DNA of 64,000 nucleotides from Brevundimonas alba (lineage in GTDB: Bacteria > Pseudomonadota > Alphaproteobacteria > Caulobacterales > Caulobacteraceae), in the NCBI RefSeq assembly GCF_011927945.1, contig NZ_JAATJM010000001.1, positions 691,501-755,500 on the forward strand, written 5' to 3'. Below are positions 7,649 through 16,162 of the stretch, in pieces. Position numbers and translations under genes: made by a program. How positions within the stretch are numbered: position 1 is the stretch's first letter; each line of letters begins with the position of its first letter. Under the pieces are notes generated by a model. The model was not told the origin of the DNA and did not search any database. It worked only from the letters and a program-made list of their open reading frames with translations.

Positions 7649-8806
7649 ATGAGCGCCGCATCAACTCCCGTGATCGATCCTGTCGCCCTGACCCGCGACC
7701 TGATCCGCAAGCCCTCCGTCACCCCCGCCGACGAGGGCGCGATGGACATGCTGGAGCGCCTCCTGACCAGCCTCGGCTTCACCTGCCGCCGGATGAAGTT
7801 CGAGGATATCGAGAACCTCTACGCGCGGCGCGGAATGGCCTCGCCCAACCTCTGCTTCGCCGGCCACACCGACGTCGTCCCGACCGGCTCGACCGAGGCC
7901 TGGTCCGCCGCCCCCTTCGAGGCCGAGGTCCGCGACGGTGTCCTCTACGGGCGCGGCGCCGTCGACATGAAGGGCGGCATCGCCGCCTGGATCGCCGCCG
8001 TCTCCCGCGTCCTCGCCGACGGCGACCTGCCCGGCTCCCTCAGCTTCCTGATCACCGGCGACGAGGAAGGCCCGGCCCTGCACGGCACCAAGCGGGTCGT
8101 CGAGACCCTGATGGCCGAGGGCGAGGTCATCGATGCCTGCGTCGTCGGCGAGCCCTCCTCGCAGCATGCGCTCGGCGACATGATCAAGATCGGCCGCCGC
8201 GGCTCGCTCAACAGCTGGATCACGGTCCATGGCAAACAGGGTCACGTCGCCTATCCCGACCGCGCCGCCAATCCCGCTCCCGTCATGGCCCGCCTGCTCG
8301 CCCGCCTCGCCGACCACCGGCTCGACGAGGGCTATGAGGGCTTCCAGCCTTCGAACCTCGAGATCACGACCATCGACATCGGCAACCCGGCCACCAACCT
8401 GATCCCGGCCGAAGCCAGGGCCCGGCTGAACATCCGCTTCAATCCGAACCACACCGGCGACAGCCTGACGGCTTGGCTCAACGCCACGGCGGGCGAGGCC
8501 CAGACCGAAAGCGGCCTGCGGATCGAGCTGGAGCATCTCTGCTCCGGCAACGCCTTCCTGACCGAGCCGAGCGACTTCGTCACCGGGGTGCAGGACGCCG
8601 TCGAGGCCGCTGCAGGCCGCCGCCCTGAGGCGTCGACCACCGGCGGAACCTCGGACGCCCGCTTCATCCGCGCCATGTGTCCGGTGCTCGAGCTCGGCCT
8701 CGTCGGACAGACCATGCACCAGATCGACGAGCGGGTGCCGGTGGCGGAACTGGAGGCGCTGACGGAGGTCTACCGCCGCGTCATCGAGACCTTCTTCGCC
8801 CGCTAG
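7649..8806 (+). CDS. dapE: Succinyl-diaminopimelate desuccinylase
   Basis: This enzyme hydrolyses N-succinyl-LL-diaminopimelate to LL-diaminopimelate and succinate in lysine and peptidoglycan precursor synthesis. The 385-residue chain has the di-zinc M20 signature: CFAGHTDVVPTG (His, Asp), GRGAVDMKGG (bridging Asp), TGDEEGPA (catalytic Glu pair), VVGEPSS (metal Glu) and QTMHQIDE (final His). The dimerisation lid begins near IKIGRRGSLN. The frame is open far upstream (to 7070), but that part is antisense to the cupin gene; ATG 7649 (MSAASTPVIDP) gives the family length. It converges with a tiny membrane ORF, the two sharing a CTAG stop. Confidence 0.95.
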   Translation: MSAASTPVIDPVALTRDLIRKPSVTPADEGAMDMLERLLTSLGFTCRRMKFEDIENLYARRGMASPNLCFAGHTDVVPTGSTEAWSAAPFEAEVRDGVLYGRGAVDMKGGIAAWIAAVSRVLADGDLPGSLSFLITGDEEGPALHGTKRVVETLMAEGEVIDACVVGEPSSQHALGDMIKIGRRGSLNSWITVHGKQGHVAYPDRAANPAPVMARLLARLADHRLDEGYEGFQPSNLEITTIDIGNPATNLIPAEARARLNIRFNPNHTGDSLTAWLNATAGEAQTESGLRIELEHLCSGNAFLTEPSDFVTGVQDAVEAAAGRRPEASTTGGTSDARFIRAMCPVLELGLVGQTMHQIDERVPVAELEALTEVYRRVIETFFAR

Positions 8807-8940
8807 TACAGCAGGTTCAGGCCCAGCATGGCCGCGCCGAACATGGCCGCGAAGGCGACCACGAAATAGAAGATTTCCCGTCGCGCGCTGCCCCGTCGCT
8901 CCAGGATCATCGGCGGCATCTGAACCGGCAGGCTTCTCAT
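8803..8940 (-). CDS. Small single-helix membrane protein (45 residues)
   Basis: Translated directly from the minus strand. The product begins MRSLPVQMPPMILERRG, has an Arg-rich juxtamembrane segment, then one hydrophobic helix (EIFYFVVAFAAMFGAAMLG, residues about 23-41) and ends NLLY. A GGGAG lies six bases before the ATG, a good ribosome binding site. The orientation (Arg before the helix) suggests an inner-membrane protein with N-in topology. The stop overlaps the dapE stop in the tetramer CTAG. No family is recognised; the strong Shine-Dalgarno and helix make it a plausible real gene. Confidence 0.65.
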   Translation of the reverse strand: MRSLPVQMPPMILERRGSARREIFYFVVAFAAMFGAAMLGLNLLY

Positions 8941-9011
8941 GGCGCACTCCCGCTAAGCCCGCGGAGGTTGCGCCCCTATCCTTGCCGCCGCGTTGAAGAA
9001 CATGGTTTCCG

Positions 9012-10319
9012 CTACTCCCGCTCGAGGAACCGCAGCGCCGTCAGCACATGCGCCTTCACCCCGAGCGGCAGCACCTTCTCATTGACGTCGAACGCCGGCG
9101 AATGGTTCGGCGCCGCCGTCGCCGGATCGACCCCGTCCGCGCTCCCGCCGAGGTGATAGAAGACACCCGGCACTTCCTGCGACAGATAGCTGAAGTCCTC
9201 CGCCACCGTGGTCGGCGGCGCCCCCGCGTTGACGTTCCCCTCGCCCGCCGCCTCTGTCAGCACCGGCTCCAGCCAGGCCGAAAGCGCCTCGTCGTTGAAC
9301 ACCAGCGCCGCGTTCTGGCGCACCGCGAACCGCGCCGTGGCGCCGTAGTTTTCCGCCACATTGCCGATCGCGATCTCGGCCCGCCGGACCAGATCGTCCC
9401 GCTGGGCGATGTCGAAGGTCCGCAGCGTGCCCGATAGCACCGCCTGATCCGGAATGATGTTGTACCGCACGCCCGCGTCCAGGGTCGCGATGGTGAACAC
9501 CGTCGGCGTGGTCGTCGGATCGATGGTCCGCGCCGTCAGGCTGTTGATCGTCTGCACCACGTCAGCCGCGGCCGATATCACGTCCACGCCCTTCCACGGC
9601 CACGCGCCATGCGTCTGCCGTCCATTCAGGGTGATGTCGATCCGGTCCGACGCCGCCATGAAGCCGCGCGGGCGGTACCACAGCGTCCCCGGCCGCCCCG
9701 GCACGACGTGCAGGCCGAAGATGGCGTCGGGGCGCGGATTGGCCAGCGCGCCCTGCTCGATCATCAGGGCCGCTCCGCCCTTCGGCTCTCCCGGAGGTGC
9801 GCCTTCCTCGGCCGGCTGGAAGATGAAGACCACCGTCCCCGCGATCTGGTCCTTCATCCCCGCCAACACCTCGGCCGCGCCCATCAGCATGGCGACGTGG
9901 GCGTCGTGGCCGCAGGCGTGCGCCACCGGCACCGTATTCCCCATGTAGGTCCCGGTGGCGGTCGAGGCGAACGGCAGCCCCGTCGCCTCCAGCACCGGCA
10001 GGGCGTCCATGTCGGCCCGCAGCGCCACAGTCCGGCCCGGCCGCCCGCCCCTCAGCACGCCGACCACGCCCGTCTTGCCGACCTCGGTCCGCACCTCCAG
10101 CCCCAGCGACCGCAGGTGGTCCGCCACCATGGCGGCGGTGCGGGTTTCATTGAACCCGAGCTCGGGGTGGGCGTGCAGGTCCCGGCGCCAGGCCACCACC
10201 CGCGGCGTCACCGCCTCGACCGCCGCCGAGACCGCCTCCGTCGACTGGGCCTTGGCCGCGGCCGGGAGAACGAGCGCCACGGCGGCGGCGGTGACGGCGA
10301 GCAGGCTGCGGATGGTCAT
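9012..10319 (-). CDS. Secreted M20-family amidohydrolase/peptidase
   Basis: This 435-residue zinc hydrolase carries a clear Sec signal peptide (residues 1-24, cut after AAAKA). Family motifs are ELGFNETRTA, LRADMDALPV, AHACGHDAHVAMLMGAA (metal Cys/His), FQPAEEG (catalytic Glu pair), FGLHVVPGRP and, near the end, NHSPAFDVNEK (His ligand). These match amidohydrolases of the N-acyl-amino-acid/hippurate hydrolase type, so it probably deacylates amino-acid conjugates in the periplasm. It diverges from the ferredoxin-like gene at 10403. Confidence 0.92.
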   Translation of the reverse strand: MTIRSLLAVTAAAVALVLPAAAKAQSTEAVSAAVEAVTPRVVAWRRDLHAHPELGFNETRTAAMVADHLRSLGLEVRTEVGKTGVVGVLRGGRPGRTVALRADMDALPVLEATGLPFASTATGTYMGNTVPVAHACGHDAHVAMLMGAAEVLAGMKDQIAGTVVFIFQPAEEGAPPGEPKGGAALMIEQGALANPRPDAIFGLHVVPGRPGTLWYRPRGFMAASDRIDITLNGRQTHGAWPWKGVDVISAAADVVQTINSLTARTIDPTTTPTVFTIATLDAGVRYNIIPDQAVLSGTLRTFDIAQRDDLVRRAEIAIGNVAENYGATARFAVRQNAALVFNDEALSAWLEPVLTEAAGEGNVNAGAPPTTVAEDFSYLSQEVPGVFYHLGGSADGVDPATAAPNHSPAFDVNEKVLPLGVKAHVLTALRFLERE

Positions 10320-10402
10320 GACGGCTTCCCCCGAATTAAGCTCGCACCGTGCGCGGACGCGCCGCCCTTGCGCAAGGCCATCGGCGACGCGATCTCCGCT
10401 CC

Positions 10403-10750
10403 ATGCCGATCAAGACCGCACGAACCGAATGGCGCGACGTCGTGCTGGTCTGCCGCAAATGCTCGAAGAAGCTCGATGGCAAGGGTTTCGGTCCCGACGG
10501 CGACCGGTCCCTGAAGAAGGCGCTCCGCAAGTCGGCGGGCGGCGGCAAGGGCCGCAAGGCCGCGCTCAAGGTCATCGAGACCGGCTGTTTCGACATCTGC
10601 CCGAAGAACGCGGTGGTCGCTCTCAGTGCCTCCCGTCCGGAGAGCCTGCTGATCGTGCCCGTCGGCGCCGGACTGAACGAGGTCTGGACCCGGCTGGGAC
10701 TTCACGCGAGCGTCGACGGGCCACCCACATCGGCCGCCAACGAGGGGTGA
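10403..10750 (+). CDS. Thioredoxin-fold [2Fe-2S] ferredoxin-like protein
   Basis: This 115-residue cytoplasmic protein has the cysteine layout of small thioredoxin-like ferredoxins: LVCRKCSKK (Cys-x2-Cys) near residue 12 and ETGCFDICPKNAV (Cys-x3-Cys) near 57, with a Lys/Arg-rich stretch between them (RKSAGGGKGRK). Related domains carry a [2Fe-2S] cluster for electron transfer, often in cobalamin or hydrogenase systems; no such genes are nearby. The frame is open from 10349, but ATG 10403 (MPIKTARTE) precedes the first conserved strand. The MFS gene follows after 31 bases. Confidence 0.72.
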   Translation: MPIKTARTEWRDVVLVCRKCSKKLDGKGFGPDGDRSLKKALRKSAGGGKGRKAALKVIETGCFDICPKNAVVALSASRPESLLIVPVGAGLNEVWTRLGLHASVDGPPTSAANEG

Positions 10751-10781
10751 CCTCGTCTGCCGGGCGTCCTAGGCTTGGCCG

Positions 10782-12086
10782 GTGAACCTCAGATCCCCCG
10801 CCTTCGCCATCCTGTTCGCCGTCAGCCTGATTGCGGCCGCGGGCAATATGGGCCTGCAGTCGGTGCTGCCGACCATCGGTCGCGAGTTCGGCCTTCGCGA
10901 CACCTTGGTGGCGGGAGCTTTCGCCATTTCCGCCCTGATGTGGACGTTCACCTCCCCCTACTGGGCACGGCTCTCCGATCGCCTTGGGCGCAAGCGCGTG
11001 ATCATGATCGGACTGGGAGGCTTCGTCGCCTCCATGAGCGGCTTTGGCCTTGCCGCGAGCGCGGGGCTCGAAGGCTGGCTCGCGGCGCTCGTCGCCTTTG
11101 GACTGATGGCGGTTGCCCGGACGATTTATGGCGTCTTTGGCTCAGCCGCGCCGATCGCCTCTCAAGCCTATGTCGCCGATCGCACAGGCCCGAAACAGCG
11201 GACCCAAGCCATGTCTCTTTTGGCCTCCGCGCAGGGGCTCGGCACGGTGATCGGCCCGACGCTCGCGCCGGTATTCATCCTGCCGTTCGTAGGCTTGGCT
11301 GGTCCGATGTACGCCTTCGCCATGTGCGGCGTCGCCATGCTGGTCGTCGTGTGGCTGAAACTCCCGAGCGGCGACGCAGTCCGTACGCCCTCTCTCAGCG
11401 GCCGCCGACCGGAAGATGTTGGCAAGGGACTCTGGAAGGATCCACGGGTGAGGGATTACTTGCTCTACGGTCTCCTCGTCACTGGCGCCCAGGCAGTCAA
11501 CATATCGGTGCTCGGCTTCCACATCATCGACGAGCTGGCGCAGGAAGGCATCGCATCGGGCCAGACCGCCTCCTTCATCAGCATAGCGATGCTGGCGGGA
11601 GCGGCCGCGACGCTCATGGTTCAGTGGGGACTCATTCCACTGCTAAGGCTGCAGTCCGCCGACCTGATGCGCTGGGGCGCAATCCTTGCGCTCGTCGGCA
11701 ACCTGATGAGCGTCGCTTCACCTGGTTACTATGGCGTCGTGGTCGGTTATGCGGTCGTGTCGATGGGCGTCGGGTTTGCGCGGCCTGGGTTCACCGCCGG
11801 CTCCTCCCTGTCTGTCGGACCCGATGAGCAGGGCGCGGTCGCCGGCCTAATGATGTCGCTCGCCGGCATCAGCTTCCTTGCACCACCCGTCATCGGCGTG
11901 GCGCTCTACGAATTGGCCGAACCTGCCCCCTTCATAGGCAACTCGCTTATTCTCGCCGCCGCCACCGCCCTCTGCTTCATCAGCGCCCGGCTGCGCGCCG
12001 GCCCGCCAGATCTGCCCGACCGCGACGAGACGCCGTCGCCGGAGACGCCGCCGGCCTCGCAACCCGGCCCCGAAGGCAACCGCTGA
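10782..12086 (+). CDS. MFS transporter, TetA/DHA1-like
   Basis: This 434-residue protein has twelve predicted helices. The DHA1 signature after helix 2 reads ARLSDRLGRKRV, and the antiporter-type motif in helix 5 appears as SAQGLGTVIGPTLAP, pointing to drug:proton antiport. A central loop (about 190-215) divides two six-helix halves, and the C-terminal 25 residues are Pro-rich and soluble. The likely start is GTG 10782. Codon use looks less GC-extreme than in the neighbours, which may indicate later acquisition. Substrate unknown. Confidence 0.87.
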   Translation: MNLRSPAFAILFAVSLIAAAGNMGLQSVLPTIGREFGLRDTLVAGAFAISALMWTFTSPYWARLSDRLGRKRVIMIGLGGFVASMSGFGLAASAGLEGWLAALVAFGLMAVARTIYGVFGSAAPIASQAYVADRTGPKQRTQAMSLLASAQGLGTVIGPTLAPVFILPFVGLAGPMYAFAMCGVAMLVVVWLKLPSGDAVRTPSLSGRRPEDVGKGLWKDPRVRDYLLYGLLVTGAQAVNISVLGFHIIDELAQEGIASGQTASFISIAMLAGAAATLMVQWGLIPLLRLQSADLMRWGAILALVGNLMSVASPGYYGVVVGYAVVSMGVGFARPGFTAGSSLSVGPDEQGAVAGLMMSLAGISFLAPPVIGVALYELAEPAPFIGNSLILAAATALCFISARLRAGPPDLPDRDETPSPETPPASQPGPEGNR

Positions 12087-12137
12087 AGCCCGTCGTGGCG
12101 CCTTTTCACCGTCGAAAAGCCGTGCCAGATCGATGGC

Positions 12138-12569
12138 ATGGAAACCGCCCGCATAGAACGACGCATCGGCATTCGCGCTCCCGCCGACCGCATCTGGGAC
12201 CTTGTCGCGGACCTGCCTGGCTGGGACCGCTGGAACCCGGTCGAAACCGCGGCCGAGGGGACCATCGCCTACGGTGGGCCAATATCGCTGACCGAATCCA
12301 TCCCGGACCTGCCCGAGCGCCGGGTGGCCGGCCGCGTAGGCGAATGGCAGCCGTTGACGCAGCTGGTCTGGTTTGAGAAGCGAGGCCTCTGGTTCAACTC
12401 GATGCGCTATTTCGAGATCGAGGAACTGGAGGCGGGAAGCTGCATCTTCGCCAACGGCTTCATCTTCTCCGGCCTGCGCGGCGAGATGTATTTCGACAAG
12501 CACCGGGCGAAGCTGCGGGGCGCGGTCGACGCGATCGCCGACGCGATGAAAGCGGCTGTGGAGGCTTAG
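12138..12569 (+). CDS. SRPBCC (START-like) domain protein
   Basis: This 143-residue soluble protein has the helix-grip pattern of the SRPBCC family: ERRIGIRAPADRIWDLVADLPGWDRWNP at the N-terminus, a central beta-sheet with RYFEIEELEAGSC, and the closing long helix HRAKLRGAVDAIADAMK. Such proteins bind hydrophobic ligands in a deep cavity. The stop codon overlaps the tadC stop on the other strand (12566-12569), so the gene is convergent with the pilus operon and unlikely to be part of it. Confidence 0.83.
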   Translation: METARIERRIGIRAPADRIWDLVADLPGWDRWNPVETAAEGTIAYGGPISLTESIPDLPERRVAGRVGEWQPLTQLVWFEKRGLWFNSMRYFEIEELEAGSCIFANGFIFSGLRGEMYFDKHRAKLRGAVDAIADAMKAAVEA

Positions 12570-13555
12570 CCGCCTTTGGCCATCGTATCCTGGATGCTGA
12601 TGATCGCCGGTGTCAGGATGACGATGAACAGCACGGGCAGGAAGAACAGGATCATCGGCACTGTCAGTTTGGCCGGCAGGGCCGCCGCCTTCTTCTCGGC
12701 CGCCGAGAGACGCATCTCGCGGTTCTCCTTGGCCATGGTCCGAAGGGCCGAGCCCAGCGGCGTGCCGTAGGTTTCGGCCTGGGTCATCGCCGTGGCGACC
12801 GACTTCACGCCCGGATGGTTGGTCCGCTTTGCAAGACCCTCATAGGCCATCCGCCGGTCCGGCAGATAGCTGAGTTCCGCCGACAGCAGCGTCATCTCCT
12901 CGGCCAGGTCGATGGAGGATCCACCGATCTCCTGGCTGACCTTCTGGATGGCCGCCTCGATCGACATGCCCGCCTCGACGCAGATCAGCAGAAGATCAAG
13001 GGCGTCAGGGAAGGCCTGCATGATCGAGGTGCGGCGCTTGGAGATGCGGTTCGAAAGAAAGATGTTGGGCGCATAGAAGCCGATCACCGCCGCGAACATG
13101 CAGATCGTCAGCCGGACCATCACCGTCAGGCCGAAGTCGTTCAGCACGAAGACATAGAAGACCGCGATCGCCAGCATCACGAACGGCATGGAGAAGCGGA
13201 AGAAGTAGAAGGTGTTCAGCGGCTTCGGTCCGCGATAGCCGGCCTGGGCCATCTTGTCCGCGACCTTCGGATCCTCGAGCAGCTTGGTCAGGTTGAGCCG
13301 CTCGACGACGCGCTTCTTGAAGCCCTCGTCGCTGTGCCGGAGATTTTGCGGTCCGCTGTTTCCCGCTGCGATGGCCTGGCGCGAGCGGCGCTTCAGCTCT
13401 TCGCGGCGGACCGCGACGGCCTTCATCCGGCCTTCCAGCTTGGCTCCACCACTGAATGAGCTGAGCAGGGTCAGCATGGTGGCGAACACCAGAACCCCTA
13501 CACCCATGCTGAGCAGGTTCTGCAGGTTGGTGAAGAAGCCGATGATGTCGCCCAT
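12566..13555 (-). CDS. tadC: Tad pilus assembly platform protein TadC/CpaH
   Basis: This inner-membrane platform component of the Tad/Flp pilus belongs to the GspF superfamily. The 329-residue chain has an N-terminal helix (about 13-33), a basic cytoplasmic loop, two helices near 115-175, and the conserved T2SSF domain with FPDALDLLLICVEAGMSIEAAIQ and TYGTPLGSALRTMA, ending in a last helix (PMILFFLPVLFIVILTPAII). It works with TadB to couple the CpaF ATPase to pilin extrusion. It is the last gene of the minus-strand operon, 9 bases after tadB, and shares its stop bases with the convergent SRPBCC gene. Confidence 0.93.
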   Translation of the reverse strand: MGDIIGFFTNLQNLLSMGVGVLVFATMLTLLSSFSGGAKLEGRMKAVAVRREELKRRSRQAIAAGNSGPQNLRHSDEGFKKRVVERLNLTKLLEDPKVADKMAQAGYRGPKPLNTFYFFRFSMPFVMLAIAVFYVFVLNDFGLTVMVRLTICMFAAVIGFYAPNIFLSNRISKRRTSIMQAFPDALDLLLICVEAGMSIEAAIQKVSQEIGGSSIDLAEEMTLLSAELSYLPDRRMAYEGLAKRTNHPGVKSVATAMTQAETYGTPLGSALRTMAKENREMRLSAAEKKAAALPAKLTVPMILFFLPVLFIVILTPAIISIQDTMAKGG

Positions 13556-13564
13556 GGCCCCCTC

Positions 13565-14542
13565 CTAGAACTTGAACGAGATCATGCGCTTCATCACGAA
13601 GACGCCGAGGGCCATCATCATCACCGCGATCAGCAGCATGAACTGCCCGCGCGGCTCGGTGAAAAGCTTGCCCATGTAGGCCGGCGTCGTGATGCTGACG
13701 AGGATCATCACGGCGGGCGGCAGCGATCCGATGATGCCGGCCGAAGCGGTCGCCTCGGACGAGAGCGCCTTGATCTTCTCGCCCATCATCTTGCGGGCCC
13801 TAAGCACGGTCGACAGGTTGCCCAGCGCCTCGGCCAGGTTGCCGCCGGTCTTCTGCTGAATGCCGATGACGATGGCGAAGAACTTCAGCTCCGGCGTCGG
13901 CATCCGCTCGTACATTTTTTCCAGCGCCTGCTGCAGGGTCAGGCCGACGCCCAGTCCCTCGACCAGCGTCTGGAACTCGGCGCCCAGCGGCTGCGGGCTC
14001 TCGCGGGCGATGATCTTGAAGCAGTCGTGGACCGGAAGGCCGGACTTGATGCCGCGCACGATGACGTCGACGGCGTCGGCGAAATGGCTGCCGAACTTCT
14101 TGCGGCGCCGGTTGCCCATGAAGCCGACCACCCAGCGCGGCAGGCCGAGGCCGAAGACGACGGCGGCGCCCAGGCCGATCAGAATGTTGAGGCCGAACAC
14201 AAGCGGAGACAGGAAGGCGATGACCGCCAGCACCGCGCTGATGATCCAGAAGGTCTTCACACTGGTCGCGAGGCCCGCCTGCTTCAGCTTGGCCGCGAGG
14301 CTGACGCGCGCCTTCCGCTGGGCCCGCTCCGACTCCTGAAGCTGCTGCATGATCTGCTTGCGGCGCGCCTCAGGCGTGTTCGCGGCAGCCGCCTTGCGCG
14401 CAGCGGCGGCGTTCTGCTTGGGACCGCCAAAGGTCTGGGCGCGCTTGACCGCGGCTTCCGAGGAATCGCCACCGCCGACGAAGGCCCAGCCGAGGCCGCC
14501 GATGGTGATGAAGGCCAGAACCGCCGCGAGAATGGGAAGCAT
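13565..14542 (-). CDS. tadB: Tad pilus assembly platform protein TadB/CpaG
   Basis: This 325-residue inner-membrane platform protein, paralogous in fold to TadC, has a first helix at residues 2-22, an Ala/Arg/Lys-rich cytoplasmic linker (about 30-90), helices near 97-140, and the T2SSF core HFADAVDVIVRGIKSGLPVHD followed by FAIVIGIQQKTGGNLAEALGNLS. Final helices lie near 265-320. It follows cpaF after 6 bases and precedes tadC. The order cpaF-tadB-tadC is the standard Tad arrangement. Confidence 0.94.
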   Translation of the reverse strand: MLPILAAVLAFITIGGLGWAFVGGGDSSEAAVKRAQTFGGPKQNAAAARKAAAANTPEARRKQIMQQLQESERAQRKARVSLAAKLKQAGLATSVKTFWIISAVLAVIAFLSPLVFGLNILIGLGAAVVFGLGLPRWVVGFMGNRRRKKFGSHFADAVDVIVRGIKSGLPVHDCFKIIARESPQPLGAEFQTLVEGLGVGLTLQQALEKMYERMPTPELKFFAIVIGIQQKTGGNLAEALGNLSTVLRARKMMGEKIKALSSEATASAGIIGSLPPAVMILVSITTPAYMGKLFTEPRGQFMLLIAVMMMALGVFVMKRMISFKF

Positions 14543-14548
14543 CGCCGC

Positions 14549-16159
14549 CTACTCCGCCGCGTCGAGGGCTTCCGCCAGCTCGCGTTCGAGGCCGTAATAG
14601 CGGGCTCGGTCCCAGAAACGCGGGCGGGCGATGCCGGTCGAGCGGTGACGGCCGATGATCTTGCCGTTCTCGTCCTCGCCGGTGATTTCGTAGACGAACA
14701 GGTCCTGGGTGACGATCACGTCGCCTTCCAGCCCGACCACCTCGGTGATGTGGGTGATGCGGCGGGAGCCATCGCGCAGGCGGGCCGCCTGAATGATGAC
14801 GTCGACCGAGCCGACGATCATCTCGCGGATCGTCTTCGAGGGCAGGCCATAGCCGCCCATGGTGATCATCGACTCCATCCGGCTGATGGCCTCGCGCGGA
14901 CTATTGGCGTGCAGCGTTCCCATCGAGCCGTCGTGGCCCGTGTTCATGGCCTGCAGCAGGTCGAAGGCTTCCGGGCCGCGAACCTCGCCGACGATGATCC
15001 GCTCGGGACGCATCCGCAGGCAGTTCTTCACCAGATCACGCATGGTGATCATGCCCTGACCTTCGAGGTTGGGCGGACGGGTTTCGAGACGCACCACGTG
15101 CGGCTGCTGCAGCTGCAGTTCAGCCGCGTCCTCGCAGGTGATGACGCGCTCGGTCGGGTCGATGAAGGCCGTCAGCGTGTTCAGAAGCGTCGTCTTGCCG
15201 GAGCCGGTGCCGCCCGAGATGACGAGGTTGCATCGCGAGGCGCCGATGACGCCGAGCACGCGTGCGCCCTCGGGACTGATGGAGGCGTACTCCACCAGAT
15301 TCTTCATCGTCAGCTTGTCTTTCTTGAACTTCCGGATCGTCAGGGTCGCGCCGTCGATGGCCAGCGGCGGGGCGATGACGTTGACGCGGCTTCCGTCGGG
15401 CAGGCGGGCGTCGCAGATCGGCGAGCTCTCGTCGACGCGGCGGCCGACCTGCGAGACGATCCGCTGGCAGATGTTCATCAGCTGGGTGTTGTCGCGGAAG
15501 CGAACGTTGGTCAGCTGGACCTTGCCGCCCACTTCGATGAACACCCGGCCGGCGCCGTTGACCATGATGTCGGCGATGTCGTCGCGGGCAAGCAGCGGCT
15601 CGAGCGGCCCATAACCCAGCACATCGTTGACGATGTCCTGGACCAGGTGCTCCTGCTCGGCCACCGACATGGAGACGTTCTTGATCGCCACCAGCTCGGC
15701 GACGATGTCGCGGATTTCCTCGGCCGCCGCCTTCGGATCCAGACCGGCCAGCTGGGCCAGGTCGATCGTGTTCATCAGGGCGTTGAAGATCGTCGTCTTG
15801 GTCGCGTGGTAATAGTCCGACTGCTCCCGGACGATCTCGGCGACGGCCTGGGCCTTCTTCAGCTGTTCGAAGCCGGGCGTGGCCTTGGGCCCAGGCGCGT
15901 TCTTGGGCGTGGGCGCTTCGGCGACCGGTTTCGGGCGCGACGCCAGGGCGTCGAGGCGGTCGGCGGCCTCGGACGCGGGCTTGGCGCTGAAGGACGCGGC
16001 GCGGCGCTCGTCACGCTCAAGTTCGGCGACATCGCCGCCAAAGGCGAAGGCCTGCGTCTGCACGCCAGCTTCGGGTTGCGGCGGCGCGGATACGGGCGCG
16101 GGCGCCGGACGCGGCGCCGGCGCGACGGCTCCTGGCTGACCTGTGCGCTTTCCGAACAC
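14549..16159 (-). CDS. cpaF: Tad pilus secretion ATPase CpaF/TadA
   Basis: This hexameric cytoplasmic ATPase powers Flp pilus assembly (and, in related systems, retraction). The 536-residue protein starts with a Pro/Ala-rich tail (about 1-90). A mixed N-domain follows ([19 protein letters not shown]), then the GspE-type motor: Walker [14 protein letters not shown] near 320, Asp box [12 protein letters not shown], Walker [10 protein letters not shown], and His box [16 protein letters not shown]. All catalytic elements are intact. It lies 3 bases after cpaE and 6 before tadB. Confidence 0.96.
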   Translation of the reverse strand: MFGKRTGQPGAVAPAPRPAPAPVSAPPQPEAGVQTQAFAFGGDVAELERDERRAASFSAKPASEAADRLDALASRPKPVAEAPTPKNAPGPKATPGFEQLKKAQAVAEIVREQSDYYHATKTTIFNALMNTIDLAQLAGLDPKAAAEEIRDIVAELVAIKNVSMSVAEQEHLVQDIVNDVLGYGPLEPLLARDDIADIMVNGAGRVFIEVGGKVQLTNVRFRDNTQLMNICQRIVSQVGRRVDESSPICDARLPDGSRVNVIAPPLAIDGATLTIRKFKKDKLTMKNLVEYASISPEGARVLGVIGASRCNLVISGGTGSGKTTLLNTLTAFIDPTERVITCEDAAELQLQQPHVVRLETRPPNLEGQGMITMRDLVKNCLRMRPERIIVGEVRGPEAFDLLQAMNTGHDGSMGTLHANSPREAISRMESMITMGGYGLPSKTIREMIVGSVDVIIQAARLRDGSRRITHITEVVGLEGDVIVTQDLFVYEITGEDENGKIIGRHRSTGIARPRFWDRARYYGLERELAEALDAAE

Positions 16160-16162
16160 GCG

